A stretch of DNA of 64,000 bases from Sabulitectum sp964386635 (GCA_964386635.1 CAYLRO010000001.1:48412-112411); one strand, 5' to 3'. Positions 36,699-46,257 are shown, counted from the first letter of the stretch. Notes: generated by a model from the sequence alone, not told the origin. A program made the numbers and translations.

Positions 36699-38022
36699 CT
36701 GTCTTCCCCTCTTTTGCTCTCCCTGCATCTCGAGACGCCTTCCACCTTGCAAGTTTTTCATCCAGATCTTTCTCCCGACCGGAACCGGATGGCTTATAAA
36801 AAGAGGTTTCCGTCAGGTCGTCCGGAAAATTGCTGTGAGTTACTATACCACCAGGTCTGCTGTGGGCGTACTGGTACCCTTTACTGTAGTTAAGCTCTTT
36901 CATGAGCTCAGCAGGAGCATTGCGAAGGTGCAGAGGAACAGGGCAGCTTCCCGTTTTTCTCACAAAACCTGTAACTGATTTCCATGCTTTGTATATACTG
37001 TTGGATTTCGGGGCCAGAGCCATGTGCACAACGGCTTCAGCAAGGGCCAGATCACCCTCGGGGGAACCCAGAAAGCGGTAGGAGTCAACTGCTCTCATGG
37101 CAATGGTAAGAGAAGATGGATCTGCCAGGCCCACATCTTCTGAGGCAAATCTGATCATTCTTCTTCCGATGTAGAGGGGATCCTCCCCTGCCACCATCAT
37201 CCTTGCCAGCCAGTAGAGCGAAGCATCAGGGTCTCCGGATCTCATGGATTTGTGAAGAGCACTGATAAGATTGTAGTGTTCCTCCCCTGATTTGTCATAA
37301 AGCAGCGGAGCAGACTGCACAAGCTCATTTACTGTTTCTTCGGTTACACCGGTTTCCCTGGAAGAACCTGTAAGCTGTTCCAGAATATTAAGGCATCTTC
37401 TGGCATCACCATCAGCTGCAGACGCTATCAATGCAATTGCCCTCTCTGATACTGAGACTCCGCAGATATTCCTGTAAAGTTCTCCTGTTGTCACCCTTAC
37501 CAGCAGTTCTTCAAGCTCAGCTGAGGAGAGAGGAACCAGTACGTGAACCGAGCATCTGCTCAGGAGAGGTGCATTCACATGAAATGAGGGGTTCTCCGTG
37601 GTTGCTCCAACCAGTCTGATGGTTCCATTCTCCACATGGGGCAGGAATGCGTCCTGCTGAGCGCGGTTGAATCTGTGTATTTCGTCCACAAAGAGCATGG
37701 TTCCCTGACCGGAATTCTTTCGAGCATCGGCCTCGGCAACTATCCTGCGAACATCCTTTACTCCGCCGGTAACAGCACTGAAGCGCACAAAGAACTCTTT
37801 AACATGCCCTGCAACTATCAGGGCAAGAGTGGTCTTGCCGCATCCGGGAGGTCCCCAGAGAATGAATGATCCTGCGGAACCTGATTCTATGGACCTGCGA
37901 AAAGGAGCCCCCTCAGCAAGAAGCTGCACCTGACCTGAGATCTCATCAAGAGCAGCAGGTCTGAAAAGCTCTGCAAAAGGTGCCGATGAAGCATTTGTGT
38001 TAATGAATAGATTTTGTTCCAT
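36688..38022 (-). CDS. rarA: Replication-associated recombination ATPase RarA (MgsA)
   Basis: AAA+ ATPase of the RarA/WRNIP1 family acting at stalled forks. Walker A GPPGCGKTTLA, Walker B LFVDEIHRFN, sensor 1 VGATTENPSFHVN, Arg finger region LLSRC, sensor 2 GDARRCLNILE. The C-terminal tetramerisation region includes ASEDVGLADPS and a closing KGYQYAHSRPGG segment. Its 444 residues are typical. Confidence 0.96.
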   Translation of the reverse strand: MEQNLFINTNASSAPFAELFRPAALDEISGQVQLLAEGAPFRRSIESGSAGSFILWGPPGCGKTTLALIVAGHVKEFFVRFSAVTGGVKDVRRIVAEADARKNSGQGTMLFVDEIHRFNRAQQDAFLPHVENGTIRLVGATTENPSFHVNAPLLSRCSVHVLVPLSSAELEELLVRVTTGELYRNICGVSVSERAIALIASAADGDARRCLNILEQLTGSSRETGVTEETVNELVQSAPLLYDKSGEEHYNLISALHKSMRSGDPDASLYWLARMMVAGEDPLYIGRRMIRFASEDVGLADPSSLTIAMRAVDSYRFLGSPEGDLALAEAVVHMALAPKSNSIYKAWKSVTGFVRKTGSCPVPLHLRNAPAELMKELNYSKGYQYAHSRPGGIVTHSNFPDDLTETSFYKPSGSGREKDLDEKLARWKASRDAGRAKEGKTDVN

Positions 38023-38071
38023 TGGGGAAATATAAAGCGAACAGATGAAGCAGAAAGGGCAGGGAGAACCA

Positions 38072-41000
38072 TCAGGTTAAAAGTATGGTCCTGATCTTCC
38101 CTTCAAGCTGTGCTGCTGAATAGGGTTTCTTCAAAAAACCATCTGGAACCGTATCGGAGAATCTTGCCAGTATCTCGTTCTCATTGTAACCGCTGGATAT
38201 GAGAACCGGTATATCCTGCTTCAGTTTCCGTATCTCCCGGAACACCTCGTCACCATCCATGTTGGGCATGGTAAGGTCAAGGATTACAAGACGAATCTCG
38301 TGCATGGACTCCTTGAACATGTTCAGTCCGTCAAGCCCGTCTTCAGCAGAAATGACATTGAATCCGATCTCTGAGATCATTGCTTCCGCCACTGATCTTA
38401 TAAGAGGTTCATCATCTACGAAAAGAACAGACCCTTCCCCTCTGAATTCCGAAGAGCTGAGTACAGGTTCACTGATCTCCTCCTTCACTCCTGCCGAGGC
38501 CGGGAAGAGTGCCCTGAAGGAAGAACCTTCGCCAGGCCGGGATTCTATCTTCAATGCTCCCCCGTGACTGCTCATTATTCCCAGAACAGCAGAAAGTCCC
38601 AGGCCCCTTCCTGTGAACTTGGTTGTAAAGAACGGGTCAAATATCCTGTCAATATGATCTTCGCTTATACCCTGCCCTGTATCTTCCACCTGCAGCCAGA
38701 CATATCTTCCAGGATTCAGTTTCTCAGTTCTGTTAAGTGTTCTGATGTAATCCTTGTCACAGTACATTGATCCGGTGGACAGGGTAATGGTTCCAGGAGT
38801 CTGCCCGAGAGCTTCAGATGCATTGGTAAGAAGGTTCATCACCACCTGCCTGATCTGAGTTCCATCTGCAAGTATCAGTGGAATATCAGGGTCAGGCCAG
38901 TAGATCACCTTTGCTTTCTTGGAAATGGAAACATTGAGTATGTCAGCAATCTCTTCTACTGCACTGTTGATGCTCAGAGGTTTAATACTCACCTCACCGC
39001 GACCGGAATAGGCAAGCATCTGCCCTGCCAGATCAGAAGCTCTGCTGGTAGCCTTGTCCACTGCGTCAAGGTATTCCAGAGGACTGTTACCCTTGCTGAG
39101 TGAATTTCTGGCAAGATACATGTTGCCTGTAATGGCCATAAGGATATTGTTGAAGTCGTGGGCTATTCCTCCGGCCAGCACACCGAGACTCTCCAGCTTC
39201 TGTACATGGCGTATCTGCGCTTCAAGTTTCCTCTGCTCTTCTTCCGCTTTCTTCCTTGCAGTGACGTCTCTGCAGAGAACAAGAACAGTTTCAGCCTTAA
39301 AGGGTGACATACCTGCCTCGAAATAATGCCTCCCGTCAGGCATTTGGATATCATATTCCACCTCACATGGAGTCCCTGTATCAATTGTTCTCTCAATGGA
39401 ATTGGAAACGCGTGCGCAGGATTCAGCAGAGAGCCCGATATCATGAATACTGCTCTGGAAAATCCTGTCAGCAGGCATAGCAAGCTTTTCCTCATCATAC
39501 ACAAAATAATCAAGATAGTCGCCATTCCTGGAGAGAACAAACATCAGGTCCGGAATGGAAGAGAGAATTGCTTTGGTTTTTTCAAGGGAATAGTTCAACT
39601 GATTCTGGTAATCCATGAGGCTGGTGATATCAGAGATGGACAGAACGCCCATTCCGCCGCTGTTGGGTATGGTTCCTGTACAGATACGCACATTTCTGTA
39701 TGTCCCGTCTTTTCTTTTCAATCGGAACTCATACTCCTGCTGCAGGTCCTCTTCTCCTATCAGGCGCTTCTCTCTGCTGGCAGCAACTGCTTTCAGGTCA
39801 TCCGGGTGAACAAATTCCTGCCAGGTCTTCCGGTTAACCACCTCTTCAGGAGTGTATCCTGAAAGGCGGAATATGTTTGCGTTGGAGGAAACTATCATTC
39901 CCCTGTAGTCAAGAATTGCCATTGCAGTCCCGGTGTTCTCATAAATGGCACGATATCTCTCTTCGCTCCGGACAAGAGCTTCCTCTGTTTCAAGCCTTTC
40001 AGTTATATCCAGTGCTACTCCGCCAATGAGAGGCCCTGTCTCCTGATCAATCCTGAAATAGTGTGTTTCAAATGAATGCTCGGTTCCGTTTTCATCCAGA
40101 ACCTTGCGGACTCTGAGCACATAACCTTTCTCAATCACTTCATGATCACGTTGATGAAGAACTGCCGCCACATCTTCCGGATAGATATCCTCGGGAGCTT
40201 TCCGCATCCAGTTTGCGTAACCTGCAGTTTTTCTCAGCCTGTTATTTATCACCAGATATCGTGAGTCTGCATCTCTGATGAAAGCCGGGCCGGGAAAGTG
40301 TTCAAGAAAAGCGTCAAGCATATTTCTTGTTTTAAGCACTTCAGCAGATGCCTTTTCCTGCTCCTTCTTCATTTCAAAGCCGTGGAGGGAAAAGCTTAAA
40401 TCCCTGGCAATATCACTGATCACTTCAATAGAGGAAGTTTCAGCAACTCCCTGATATTCTTCTGAAGGTCTGCTGAGAAGAACTCCATACAGTCTGTCAC
40501 CGTAAGACAGTTTTGAAGCAATGTGGAAGACTCCGTTGCCGGGCAGTTCAGGAAGAAGTGAATAAAGCTCTTCGCCTGTTATTGAAACATCGGACCATTC
40601 ATGATCTCTCAGTGGAGCGAACACATCACCCTTTATCACTTCATCCTCTGGAACAGTCACTGTTAAAGCTGAAGACTCATCTGTACTGAAAAGTCTGATC
40701 CGGCAGCTGTCAAACAGGTCAGAATCAGTAAGGGTTTCTGCAACTCCCTGAAGAAGAGATTCCGGAGTGTTTCTGGTGATAATCAGCCTGTCTATGCCAC
40801 GAAGTGTTTTGATCAGTCTGTTGAGATTGAGGATCTTTTTCTCACGATTTCTGGAGCAGGTAACATCTTTCGATATTACAATAAGGCACTGCGGAGAACC
40901 ATCACTGTTCCACAGGGCGTTCTTTGTGACATCGTATATGGTTCCATCAGCCATTACCTCGTCTCTCCGTATAATGCTCCTGGTGTTCCAGGCTTCTTCA

Positions 41001-41470
41001 TCGGATTCGATACAGTCAGGGGATAGAACAGGCATTTCCTTGTTCTGATGGAACTTGGAACCTTTAAGCTCATCTGCAGCACTGTTGCACCCCAGCCAAT
41101 TCCCGCTTCTGTCCTTCACAATCAGTATGTCCGGAATGGATTTCATTACTTTGCTTTGAAGGTGCATGACTTTCTGGAGTTCAGCAGTTGCCAGAACACG
41201 CTCAGAAATTTCCTGAAGAAATATTTCGGTGCTTTCGGAAGATGGACTGTACACCATCGCTCGGTAGTATTCTTTGCCGCCGGCAGTTCTTCTGAAAATT
41301 TCCTGTACATCCGAAGAACTTAAATCTATTTTGGGGAAAACATCCTGGATGGGCATACCGGAGTGCAAGGACAGGCCCCTGGATGAAATGATCTTCCCGG
41401 TTGAATCCGTGGTCACTGTTCGGGCAAACCCCGATTCAACAAGAACATCCCGCAGATCATTTTCTTTCAA
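38072..41470 (-). CDS. Multi-PAS hybrid sensor histidine kinase with receiver domain (1132 aa)
   Basis: TTG 41470 is chosen: GGGGGG lies seven bases upstream; an alternative GTG at 41497 lacks a ribosome site. The order is PAS (from about residue 10), a second PAS near 120-210, a GAF-like segment about 230-370, then three PAS/PAC units about 390-740. The kinase core follows: H-box LAGGIAHDFNNILMAITGN, N-box QVVMNLLTNASEAL, G1 VEDTGQGISEDHID, F-box FDPFFTTKF, G2 GRGLGLSAV. The C-terminal receiver is VLFVDDEP, VILDLTMPNMDGDE with phosphoacceptor Asp, and FLKKPYS. No membrane span is evident, so it is cytosolic. Confidence 0.93.
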   Translation of the reverse strand: MKENDLRDVLVESGFARTVTTDSTGKIISSRGLSLHSGMPIQDVFPKIDLSSSDVQEIFRRTAGGKEYYRAMVYSPSSESTEIFLQEISERVLATAELQKVMHLQSKVMKSIPDILIVKDRSGNWLGCNSAADELKGSKFHQNKEMPVLSPDCIESDEEAWNTRSIIRRDEVMADGTIYDVTKNALWNSDGSPQCLIVISKDVTCSRNREKKILNLNRLIKTLRGIDRLIITRNTPESLLQGVAETLTDSDLFDSCRIRLFSTDESSALTVTVPEDEVIKGDVFAPLRDHEWSDVSITGEELYSLLPELPGNGVFHIASKLSYGDRLYGVLLSRPSEEYQGVAETSSIEVISDIARDLSFSLHGFEMKKEQEKASAEVLKTRNMLDAFLEHFPGPAFIRDADSRYLVINNRLRKTAGYANWMRKAPEDIYPEDVAAVLHQRDHEVIEKGYVLRVRKVLDENGTEHSFETHYFRIDQETGPLIGGVALDITERLETEEALVRSEERYRAIYENTGTAMAILDYRGMIVSSNANIFRLSGYTPEEVVNRKTWQEFVHPDDLKAVAASREKRLIGEEDLQQEYEFRLKRKDGTYRNVRICTGTIPNSGGMGVLSISDITSLMDYQNQLNYSLEKTKAILSSIPDLMFVLSRNGDYLDYFVYDEEKLAMPADRIFQSSIHDIGLSAESCARVSNSIERTIDTGTPCEVEYDIQMPDGRHYFEAGMSPFKAETVLVLCRDVTARKKAEEEQRKLEAQIRHVQKLESLGVLAGGIAHDFNNILMAITGNMYLARNSLSKGNSPLEYLDAVDKATSRASDLAGQMLAYSGRGEVSIKPLSINSAVEEIADILNVSISKKAKVIYWPDPDIPLILADGTQIRQVVMNLLTNASEALGQTPGTITLSTGSMYCDKDYIRTLNRTEKLNPGRYVWLQVEDTGQGISEDHIDRIFDPFFTTKFTGRGLGLSAVLGIMSSHGGALKIESRPGEGSSFRALFPASAGVKEEISEPVLSSSEFRGEGSVLFVDDEPLIRSVAEAMISEIGFNVISAEDGLDGLNMFKESMHEIRLVILDLTMPNMDGDEVFREIRKLKQDIPVLISSGYNENEILARFSDTVPDGFLKKPYSAAQLEGKIRTILLT

Positions 41471-41502
41471 GGATATGCCCCCCCTCAATGATGTCACTAT
41501 CT

Positions 41503-41552
41503 AAAAAAAATGCTGTGACAGCAAGACGGGCACCGGTAAAGGTGCCCGTCTT
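41503..41552 (-). terminator. Compound terminator after the acidic lipoprotein gene
   Basis: A 12-base stem (AAGACGGGCACC / GGTGCCCGTCTT, 6-base loop) is followed on the minus strand by a second small stem GCTG-TCA-CAGC and then eight T residues. It lies 18 bases after the TAA of the lipoprotein gene. Confidence 0.75.
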
Positions 41553-41569
41553 CTTAATCGGGTCTGCTG

Positions 41570-42526
41570 TTACTGAGGAGCGCTTTCGAACTGAGACGCC
41601 ATTCCCTGAAGCATCATGGCAACCGGGATAACCTGATCAGGCTCACCGGTCATGAGATTCTCTGCCCCTTCGAGGCCGAATCCGGTTACCATTACAAGTC
41701 CGCCTTCTTCAGCTGGATCGTCAGGTGTAACTCTTGCTTCCATCATGGGAATGATGGGAAGTTCGTCTGAGATGGCAACCTGGATTGTACCCTCTTCAGG
41801 ATGGGTTGCTGTGAACTGAATACAGGTTACTCCGTCTATGGTTACCTCTTCAGCTGTGAATTCCGCCTGCTCAAGCTCTGCCATGAACTCTTCAAGTTCC
41901 GCATCCTGCTCAGGGCCCATCTGCATGCCTTCGCCGAGAAGGTCCGGGTTTTCAGCAATCATCTGCTCAACAAGCTCGGGAACACCGGCCATGTCAAGAA
42001 GCATAAGCTGTGTACCGTCGTTGATCTTTACCTTTTTTACAGCAGTAAGGAAAAGGATCATGTTTTCGAGGTACTCTTCGTTCTCCATGATATTGCCGTC
42101 TTCAGGCATGTTTGCCTCAATGTATGCAACAGGATCGGCAACGAATTCATCCATGTAGTCACCGGTCATGTCCACAAGGTCATCAAGAAGCTCGGGATCA
42201 AGAAGAACCTGAGCAACTGCTTCACCGTCAACTTCAATCTGATACCAGAGACATCCTTCTTCCTCGGCAACGATGGAAAGCTTGAATTCGCCCTCTTCAC
42301 CGTCTACGCCATAGGATATCCACTGTCCCACTTCCGGGTCCATATACTCAACGGCGAATTCTCCGGCTTCCGCCACATCTTCGTCGCTGCCTGCGCCCTG
42401 GTCCTCTGAAGTAGTCTCGCCGGAATCACCATCATCGCCTGCAGGAGCAGGGTTGTCACCCTGTTCACCACAACCGAAGGCGAAGAGAACCAGCAGCATT
42501 GCCATAAGCATTGCAAGTTTTCTCAT
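41570..42526 (-). CDS. Acidic lipoprotein of unknown family (318 aa)
   Basis: The signal peptide ends MLLVLFAFGC, with Cys19 as lipid anchor. A 30-residue Asp/Glu/Ser/Gly linker follows, then a soluble domain strongly rich in Asp and Glu with few basic residues (for example ELEEFMAELEQAEFTAEEV). One cysteine pair, C in EEEGCLW and VTCIQF, might form a disulfide. No catalytic motif is seen. It is transcribed alone before the compound terminator. Confidence 0.82.
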   Translation of the reverse strand: MRKLAMLMAMLLVLFAFGCGEQGDNPAPAGDDGDSGETTSEDQGAGSDEDVAEAGEFAVEYMDPEVGQWISYGVDGEEGEFKLSIVAEEEGCLWYQIEVDGEAVAQVLLDPELLDDLVDMTGDYMDEFVADPVAYIEANMPEDGNIMENEEYLENMILFLTAVKKVKINDGTQLMLLDMAGVPELVEQMIAENPDLLGEGMQMGPEQDAELEEFMAELEQAEFTAEEVTIDGVTCIQFTATHPEEGTIQVAISDELPIIPMMEARVTPDDPAEEGGLVMVTGFGLEGAENLMTGEPDQVIPVAMMLQGMASQFESAPQ

Positions 42527-42565
42527 TCTTTCTCCTTTGTCAGGACCGGTCTGCCCGATCCAGTG

Positions 42566-43099
42566 TTAGTCCGTTGTAATCAAAGAGCGAACCGGTATTC
42601 CTGCATTCTCCAGTTTCTCCGCTCCACCAAGGAATCGCAGATCCATGAGAAACGCAGCGGCAACAGGCACGCTTCCATCCCTCTTTATCAGTTCCGCAGC
42701 GGCAAGAGCTGTGCCGCCTGTGGCAATCAGGTCATCAACTATAAGTACTCTCGAGGCGGCAGGAAGAGAATTACGGTGCATCTCTACTGTATTTGTTCCG
42801 TACTCCAGAGTGTAATCCTCACTGATCACATCAGCAGGGAGCTTCCCGGGTTTTCTGATAAGAACAAGGGGAATACCAAGCCGGTCGGCAATAATGCCGC
42901 CGAACATAAAGCCCCGGGATTCCACTGCGGCCACCGCATCAAACTCAATATCATCAAGCATCCGGAGCATATATGTAACTGAATCTCCCAGTGCTCCAGG
43001 GTGGGTTAGAACAGTTGTCAGATCCTTGAACACTATGCCTTTCCGTGGAAAATCCTCCACATCCCGGAACAGCGCGGCAATTTCTTCAATACTGTGCAT
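42566..43099 (-). CDS. apt: Adenine phosphoribosyltransferase
   Basis: Converts adenine and PRPP to AMP. ATG 43099 gives MHSIEEIAALFRDVEDFPRKGI, the usual Apt opening. The PRPP loop is VLIVDDLIATGGTA, with AAVESRGFMFG and LIRKPGKLPA also conserved. Its 177 residues are normal. It overlaps the LOG-like gene by 14 bases. Confidence 0.96.
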   Translation of the reverse strand: MHSIEEIAALFRDVEDFPRKGIVFKDLTTVLTHPGALGDSVTYMLRMLDDIEFDAVAAVESRGFMFGGIIADRLGIPLVLIRKPGKLPADVISEDYTLEYGTNTVEMHRNSLPAASRVLIVDDLIATGGTALAAAELIKRDGSVPVAAAFLMDLRFLGGAEKLENAGIPVRSLITTD

Positions 43100-43556
43100 C
43101 TTTCCCTTCCGTATTCTCCAGAACAAAACCAAGCACTTCCTCTGGAGCCTCCACCGGTATAACGCCGGGTATATTCTTCCAGTTACCAAAGCAGCATACA
43201 GGCTTTCCAGCCTGCAGAGCAAAAGCTATCTCGGAAAGAGTGCCGTTGGAACCGCCTACAGCACATACAGCTTCGCCTGCCAGAACTACAATCCGGTTCC
43301 TTGAAACACCCATCCCTGTTGGAATAGCCATGGAGAGAAAACTGTTCCCGCAGGAAGCATCTTCCCCGGGCAATATACCCACAACAACTCCGCCGGACTC
43401 TGAACAACCCCTGGAAACCGCTTCCATAACTCCTGAACCTCCGCCGCAGACAACAGCAAATCCCCTGTCTGCCAGCAGTGAACCGAGTTCACTGGCAAAA
43501 GCAGCTTCCTCTGAAGATGCCCGATTCCCTCCGATAACAGTGATCAGGCGATACAT
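43086..43556 (-). CDS. LOG/TIGR00725-like Rossmann protein
   Basis: 156 residues of the SLOG-type Rossmann fold: MYRLITVIGGNRA, CGGGSGVMEAVSRG, GILPGE and the VGGSNGTLSEIAFAL helix. The GGGxGxM and PGGxGTxxE-like motifs are the nucleotide-sugar/nucleotide-binding signatures of lysine-decarboxylase-like and MoCo-carrier-like proteins. The PGG is VGG here. A nucleotide phosphoribohydrolase or carrier role is possible; next to apt this hints at purine salvage. Confidence 0.85.
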   Translation of the reverse strand: MYRLITVIGGNRASSEEAAFASELGSLLADRGFAVVCGGGSGVMEAVSRGCSESGGVVVGILPGEDASCGNSFLSMAIPTGMGVSRNRIVVLAGEAVCAVGGSNGTLSEIAFALQAGKPVCCFGNWKNIPGVIPVEAPEEVLGFVLENTEGKDAQY

Positions 43557-43633
43557 CCGAATAAAATAGTAAATCCCGGACCGAATGCAAAATCCTCCCG
43601 GAAACCCAAACTTCTCGAATATTCTGTTTTTAA

Positions 43634-43711
<78 letters not shown>

Positions 43712-43764
43712 ACCGTTTTAATGGAGATGAAATCTAAGGAATTTACCACTCTTCTGCAACTTCC

Positions 43765-44289
43765 CTAAAGCAGAAAGCTCAGTCCTGAAAGAACACCATT
43801 CATGATAAGAGTGATAACAGCACCGGCAGTGAGCACGCCTGCAAGTATGGAAGGCAGTGCCAGCCTGAACGGGATACCGAATACAAAAGCTGCAGCACTT
43901 CCTGTCCAGGCACCGGTAACAGGCAGTGGTATTGCCACGAATACAGCAAGACCAAGAGCCTGGTACTTCTCCACATGCTTCCCCACTCTTCTCCTGGTCC
44001 GTTCGAAAAGCCAGTCAAAGAACCTTCTGAAAAGTTTCCACCTGGAAAGCCATCTGCTCACAGGTCCCAGAAGAAGGAGAAGGAATGGAACTGGAAGCAT
44101 GTTTCCCGCAACTGCCAGCAGGTAAATCTTCCACCATGGCCATGCCCAGTCTCCTGCCATGACTGTATATGCAACGGGAATGGATGCTCGAAGCTCAGTA
44201 ATCGGCAGAGCTGAAAGAAGCATCATTACAAACTCTCCCGGAACATCTTTCAGTGTATTTACAACCTGAATGGCTATCTGCTCACCCAT
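43765..44289 (-). CDS. Small multi-drug export / DedA-like membrane protein
   Basis: 174 residues with four to five hydrophobic segments. Markers of the COG2426 (Sm_multidrug_ex) family are LLSALPITELRASIPVA near the start and VAIPLPVTGAWTGS in the middle. The substrate is not established. It overlaps pcm by 8 bases. Confidence 0.88.
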   Translation of the reverse strand: MGEQIAIQVVNTLKDVPGEFVMMLLSALPITELRASIPVAYTVMAGDWAWPWWKIYLLAVAGNMLPVPFLLLLLGPVSRWLSRWKLFRRFFDWLFERTRRRVGKHVEKYQALGLAVFVAIPLPVTGAWTGSAAAFVFGIPFRLALPSILAGVLTAGAVITLIMNGVLSGLSFLL

Positions 44290-44917
44290 TCCAGCCCTCT
44301 TTTCCTATCAAAGGTACAAATGAACATGGGAAGGAGTCGATCTGCACAAGCTTATCATTCTGTCTGGTCCAGACGGTGAATATCTGACTTGTTTTCGTGC
44401 CCACTGGAACCCCTGCGAACCCGCCGTCCCTGAGCTGTGAAACAAGGGAGTCAGGCAGTTCAGGAGCGCCTGCACTGTACAGTATCCCGTCAAAAGGAGC
44501 ATACTTGTCCCAGCCTGCACTTCCGTCGCCATAGAGTACCATAACATTCTTTGCACCAGTTTTTATCAGATTGGCTCTTGAGGGTTCCACCAGCCCCAGA
44601 ACTCTTTCAACACAGTACACTTTCCTGAAGAGACTGGATGCAACTGCAGCCAGATAACCGCTGCCGCTGCCTACCTCCAGAAGCCTGCCATCGAAAACCG
44701 GAGCCATTGCGCTGAGCATCCTGAGAACTGTGGCCGGTTTACTGATGGTCTGTCCGTGTCCGATGGGAAGACTTGTATCTGAGAAAGCCATGCGCCGCCA
44801 TCCCGGGTCAACAAACTGTTCCCGGGGAACTTTCGCAATGGCATCAAATACCCTTGTATTCTCACCGGGAAAAAGCTCTCTCAACTCTGCCGCCATTCGG
44901 GCCGCTTTTGCATTCAA
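44282..44917 (-). CDS. pcm: Protein-L-isoaspartate O-methyltransferase
   Basis: Repairs isoaspartyl residues using SAM. The PCMT marks are VPREQFVDPGWRRMAFSD, LPIGHGQTISKPATV and the SAM loop LLEVGSGSGYLAAV, with the late GGFAGVPVG. The start is TTG 44917 with GGAGA five bases upstream, giving 211 residues. The frame also runs open through tRNA-Pro to 45061, but that extension is just translated tRNA. Confidence 0.93.
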   Translation of the reverse strand: MNAKAARMAAELRELFPGENTRVFDAIAKVPREQFVDPGWRRMAFSDTSLPIGHGQTISKPATVLRMLSAMAPVFDGRLLEVGSGSGYLAAVASSLFRKVYCVERVLGLVEPSRANLIKTGAKNVMVLYGDGSAGWDKYAPFDGILYSAGAPELPDSLVSQLRDGGFAGVPVGTKTSQIFTVWTRQNDKLVQIDSFPCSFVPLIGKEGWNG

Positions 44918-44955
44918 TGATTTCTCCGAATTCTGCAGATAAGAATTGATTGAGA

Positions 44956-44981
44956 GAGAGGAACCCGAAGGTTCCTCTCTG
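44956..44981 (-). terminator. UUCG-type hairpin after tRNA-Pro(GGG)
   Basis: A stem of about 10 bases (GAGAGGAACC / GGTTCCTCTC) with a TTCG tetraloop on the minus strand, 11 bases past the tRNA end. The following bases are only weakly T-rich, so it may act as an attenuator or processing hairpin rather than a full stop. Confidence 0.45.
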
Positions 44982-44991
44982 CTTTTAACAT

Positions 44992-45068
44992 GGTCGGGGT
45001 GACTGGATTCGAACCAGCGACCACTTGAACCCCATTCAAGTGCGCTACCGGACTGCGCCACACCCCGT
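44992..45068 (-). tRNA. tRNA-Pro (anticodon GGG)
   Basis: Acceptor CGGGGTG/CACCCCG, anticodon stem CTTGA/TCAAG around ATGGGGT (anticodon GGG), T arm CGCTGGTTCGAATCCAGTC, encoded ACCA. It lies 14 bases after the MerR gene stop, so it is probably co-transcribed with it. Confidence 0.96.
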
Positions 45069-45082
45069 CAGGAAGCACAATT

Positions 45083-45475
45083 CTATTCAACCGGTTTCTG
45101 GTCGTCAAGCTCAGTCTGAGGTTGTCTGGACAAATCTCTTATCAGAGCTTCAAGTTCCGAGTAGACCTCATTGAGGATCTCATTTGAAGCTCCGGATTTC
45201 TGCAGGTCAAGAGCAAGCTGACCATTATTCTTTTTCAGGTTCTGAAGCTGCTTCTTCGCTCCCTCGATAGAAAAACCCTCTTTGTTCACAAGCTTGTCTA
45301 TCAACTTGATCAGATCGATATCTCCAGGCCGATAACACCTGTTACCCGCATGGTTCTTGTGGGGTTTAAGGCCTGGAAAAGCACTTTCCCAGTAGTGAAG
45401 GGTGTGGGGTTTAATGCCCAGCATTTCACTGACCTCTCCAATGGAATAGTAGAGCCTTCCGCCTGTTTCCTTCAT
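45083..45475 (-). CDS. MerR-family transcriptional regulator
   Basis: 130 residues. ATG 45475 overlaps the dnaJ-like stop as ATGA; a 10-residue longer frame has no better support. Winged-helix DNA-binding domain: YYSIGEVSEMLGIKPHTLHYWE, KNHAGNRCYRPGDI, then KEGFSIEGAKKQL. The C-terminal helix is acidic with no metal-binding cysteine cluster, so the effector is unknown. The position after a J-domain protein resembles HspR-type layouts. Confidence 0.9.
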   Translation of the reverse strand: MKETGGRLYYSIGEVSEMLGIKPHTLHYWESAFPGLKPHKNHAGNRCYRPGDIDLIKLIDKLVNKEGFSIEGAKKQLQNLKKNNGQLALDLQKSGASNEILNEVYSELEALIRDLSRQPQTELDDQKPVE

Positions 45476-46257
45476 TTCCCCTGTCCCATCAACTTCTTCC
45501 ACCACGGCAGACTCTTTCTGCGCAAACTTTTAATTCTCTTAAGACCCTTCAGAGCAGGTTCGTAGTCCTCCTGCCATGAGAGTGCATCATAGAAAGCTCT
45601 CTCAGCACGGTCTGTCTGGTCTCCCTTAAGGAACATTTTGCCCATGAGACAGTGATTCAGAGGGTTGAAGTACTCTATCTCAACTGCAGCTTTCAGATCT
45701 TCCACCGCTTCTCTGTACCGGCCTCTGCCCTCGGCGGCTTTAGCCAGCATCCTTCTTATCTCGGCATCCTGGGGAAAAGCCACAGCAGCCTGTTTCAACA
45801 TGGCATCCGCTCTCCAGAAGTCTCCTTTTGAGATAAGTTTCCGAGATTGAGACATAATCCGATCAAGTTTCTTCCTGCTCATCCTGTCCGCTGAGGACGG
45901 TGCTTCCGGTGCTCTGGTTTTCCGAACAGGAGTTTCCGCCTCTTCAGAGTGAGAAGAACTGCTATGAGAAAACTTTGATGCCTCCTGACCTGTAATGACC
46001 TCCTGCTGCTGCCAGTTCAGGTCAGGGGCACCAAGTAACTCATCGTACTGCTGTTTTTTAGCGGGATTGCTGAGCACTGAATACGCTTTGTTTATCTTTG
46101 CGAACCGATTCTGCACCTCGGGACTGTCACCTGCAACATCAGGATGATGCTTCAGTGCCATCTTTGCGTAGGCCATCTCTATCTCGTCCTGGGTGGAATT
46201 CCTTTTGATGTCCAGGATCAGATAGTAGTTCTCCAGTTTCTGCGAATCAATACCCAT
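45472..46257 (-). CDS. J-domain protein with TPR-like C-terminus
   Basis: Residues about 8-75 form a J domain with the HPD motif (ALKHHPDVAG) needed to stimulate DnaK ATPase. A low-complexity serine/glutamate linker follows (about 95-125), then TPR-like helices (SKGDFWRADAMLKQAAVAFP, GRYREAVEDLKAAVEI, AERAFYDALSWQEDYEPAL). There is no zinc-finger domain, so it is a type III J protein. It starts 14 bases after the carboxypeptidase gene. Confidence 0.92.
   Translation of the reverse strand: MGIDSQKLENYYLILDIKRNSTQDEIEMAYAKMALKHHPDVAGDSPEVQNRFAKINKAYSVLSNPAKKQQYDELLGAPDLNWQQQEVITGQEASKFSHSSSSHSEEAETPVRKTRAPEAPSSADRMSRKKLDRIMSQSRKLISKGDFWRADAMLKQAAVAFPQDAEIRRMLAKAAEGRGRYREAVEDLKAAVEIEYFNPLNHCLMGKMFLKGDQTDRAERAFYDALSWQEDYEPALKGLKRIKSLRRKSLPWWKKLMGQGK

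Noticed and set aside
44918..45061. Extended N-terminus of pcm reading MAQSGSALEWGSSGR
   Set aside because: This is tRNA-Pro(GGG) sequence read as protein; pcm starts at TTG 44917.
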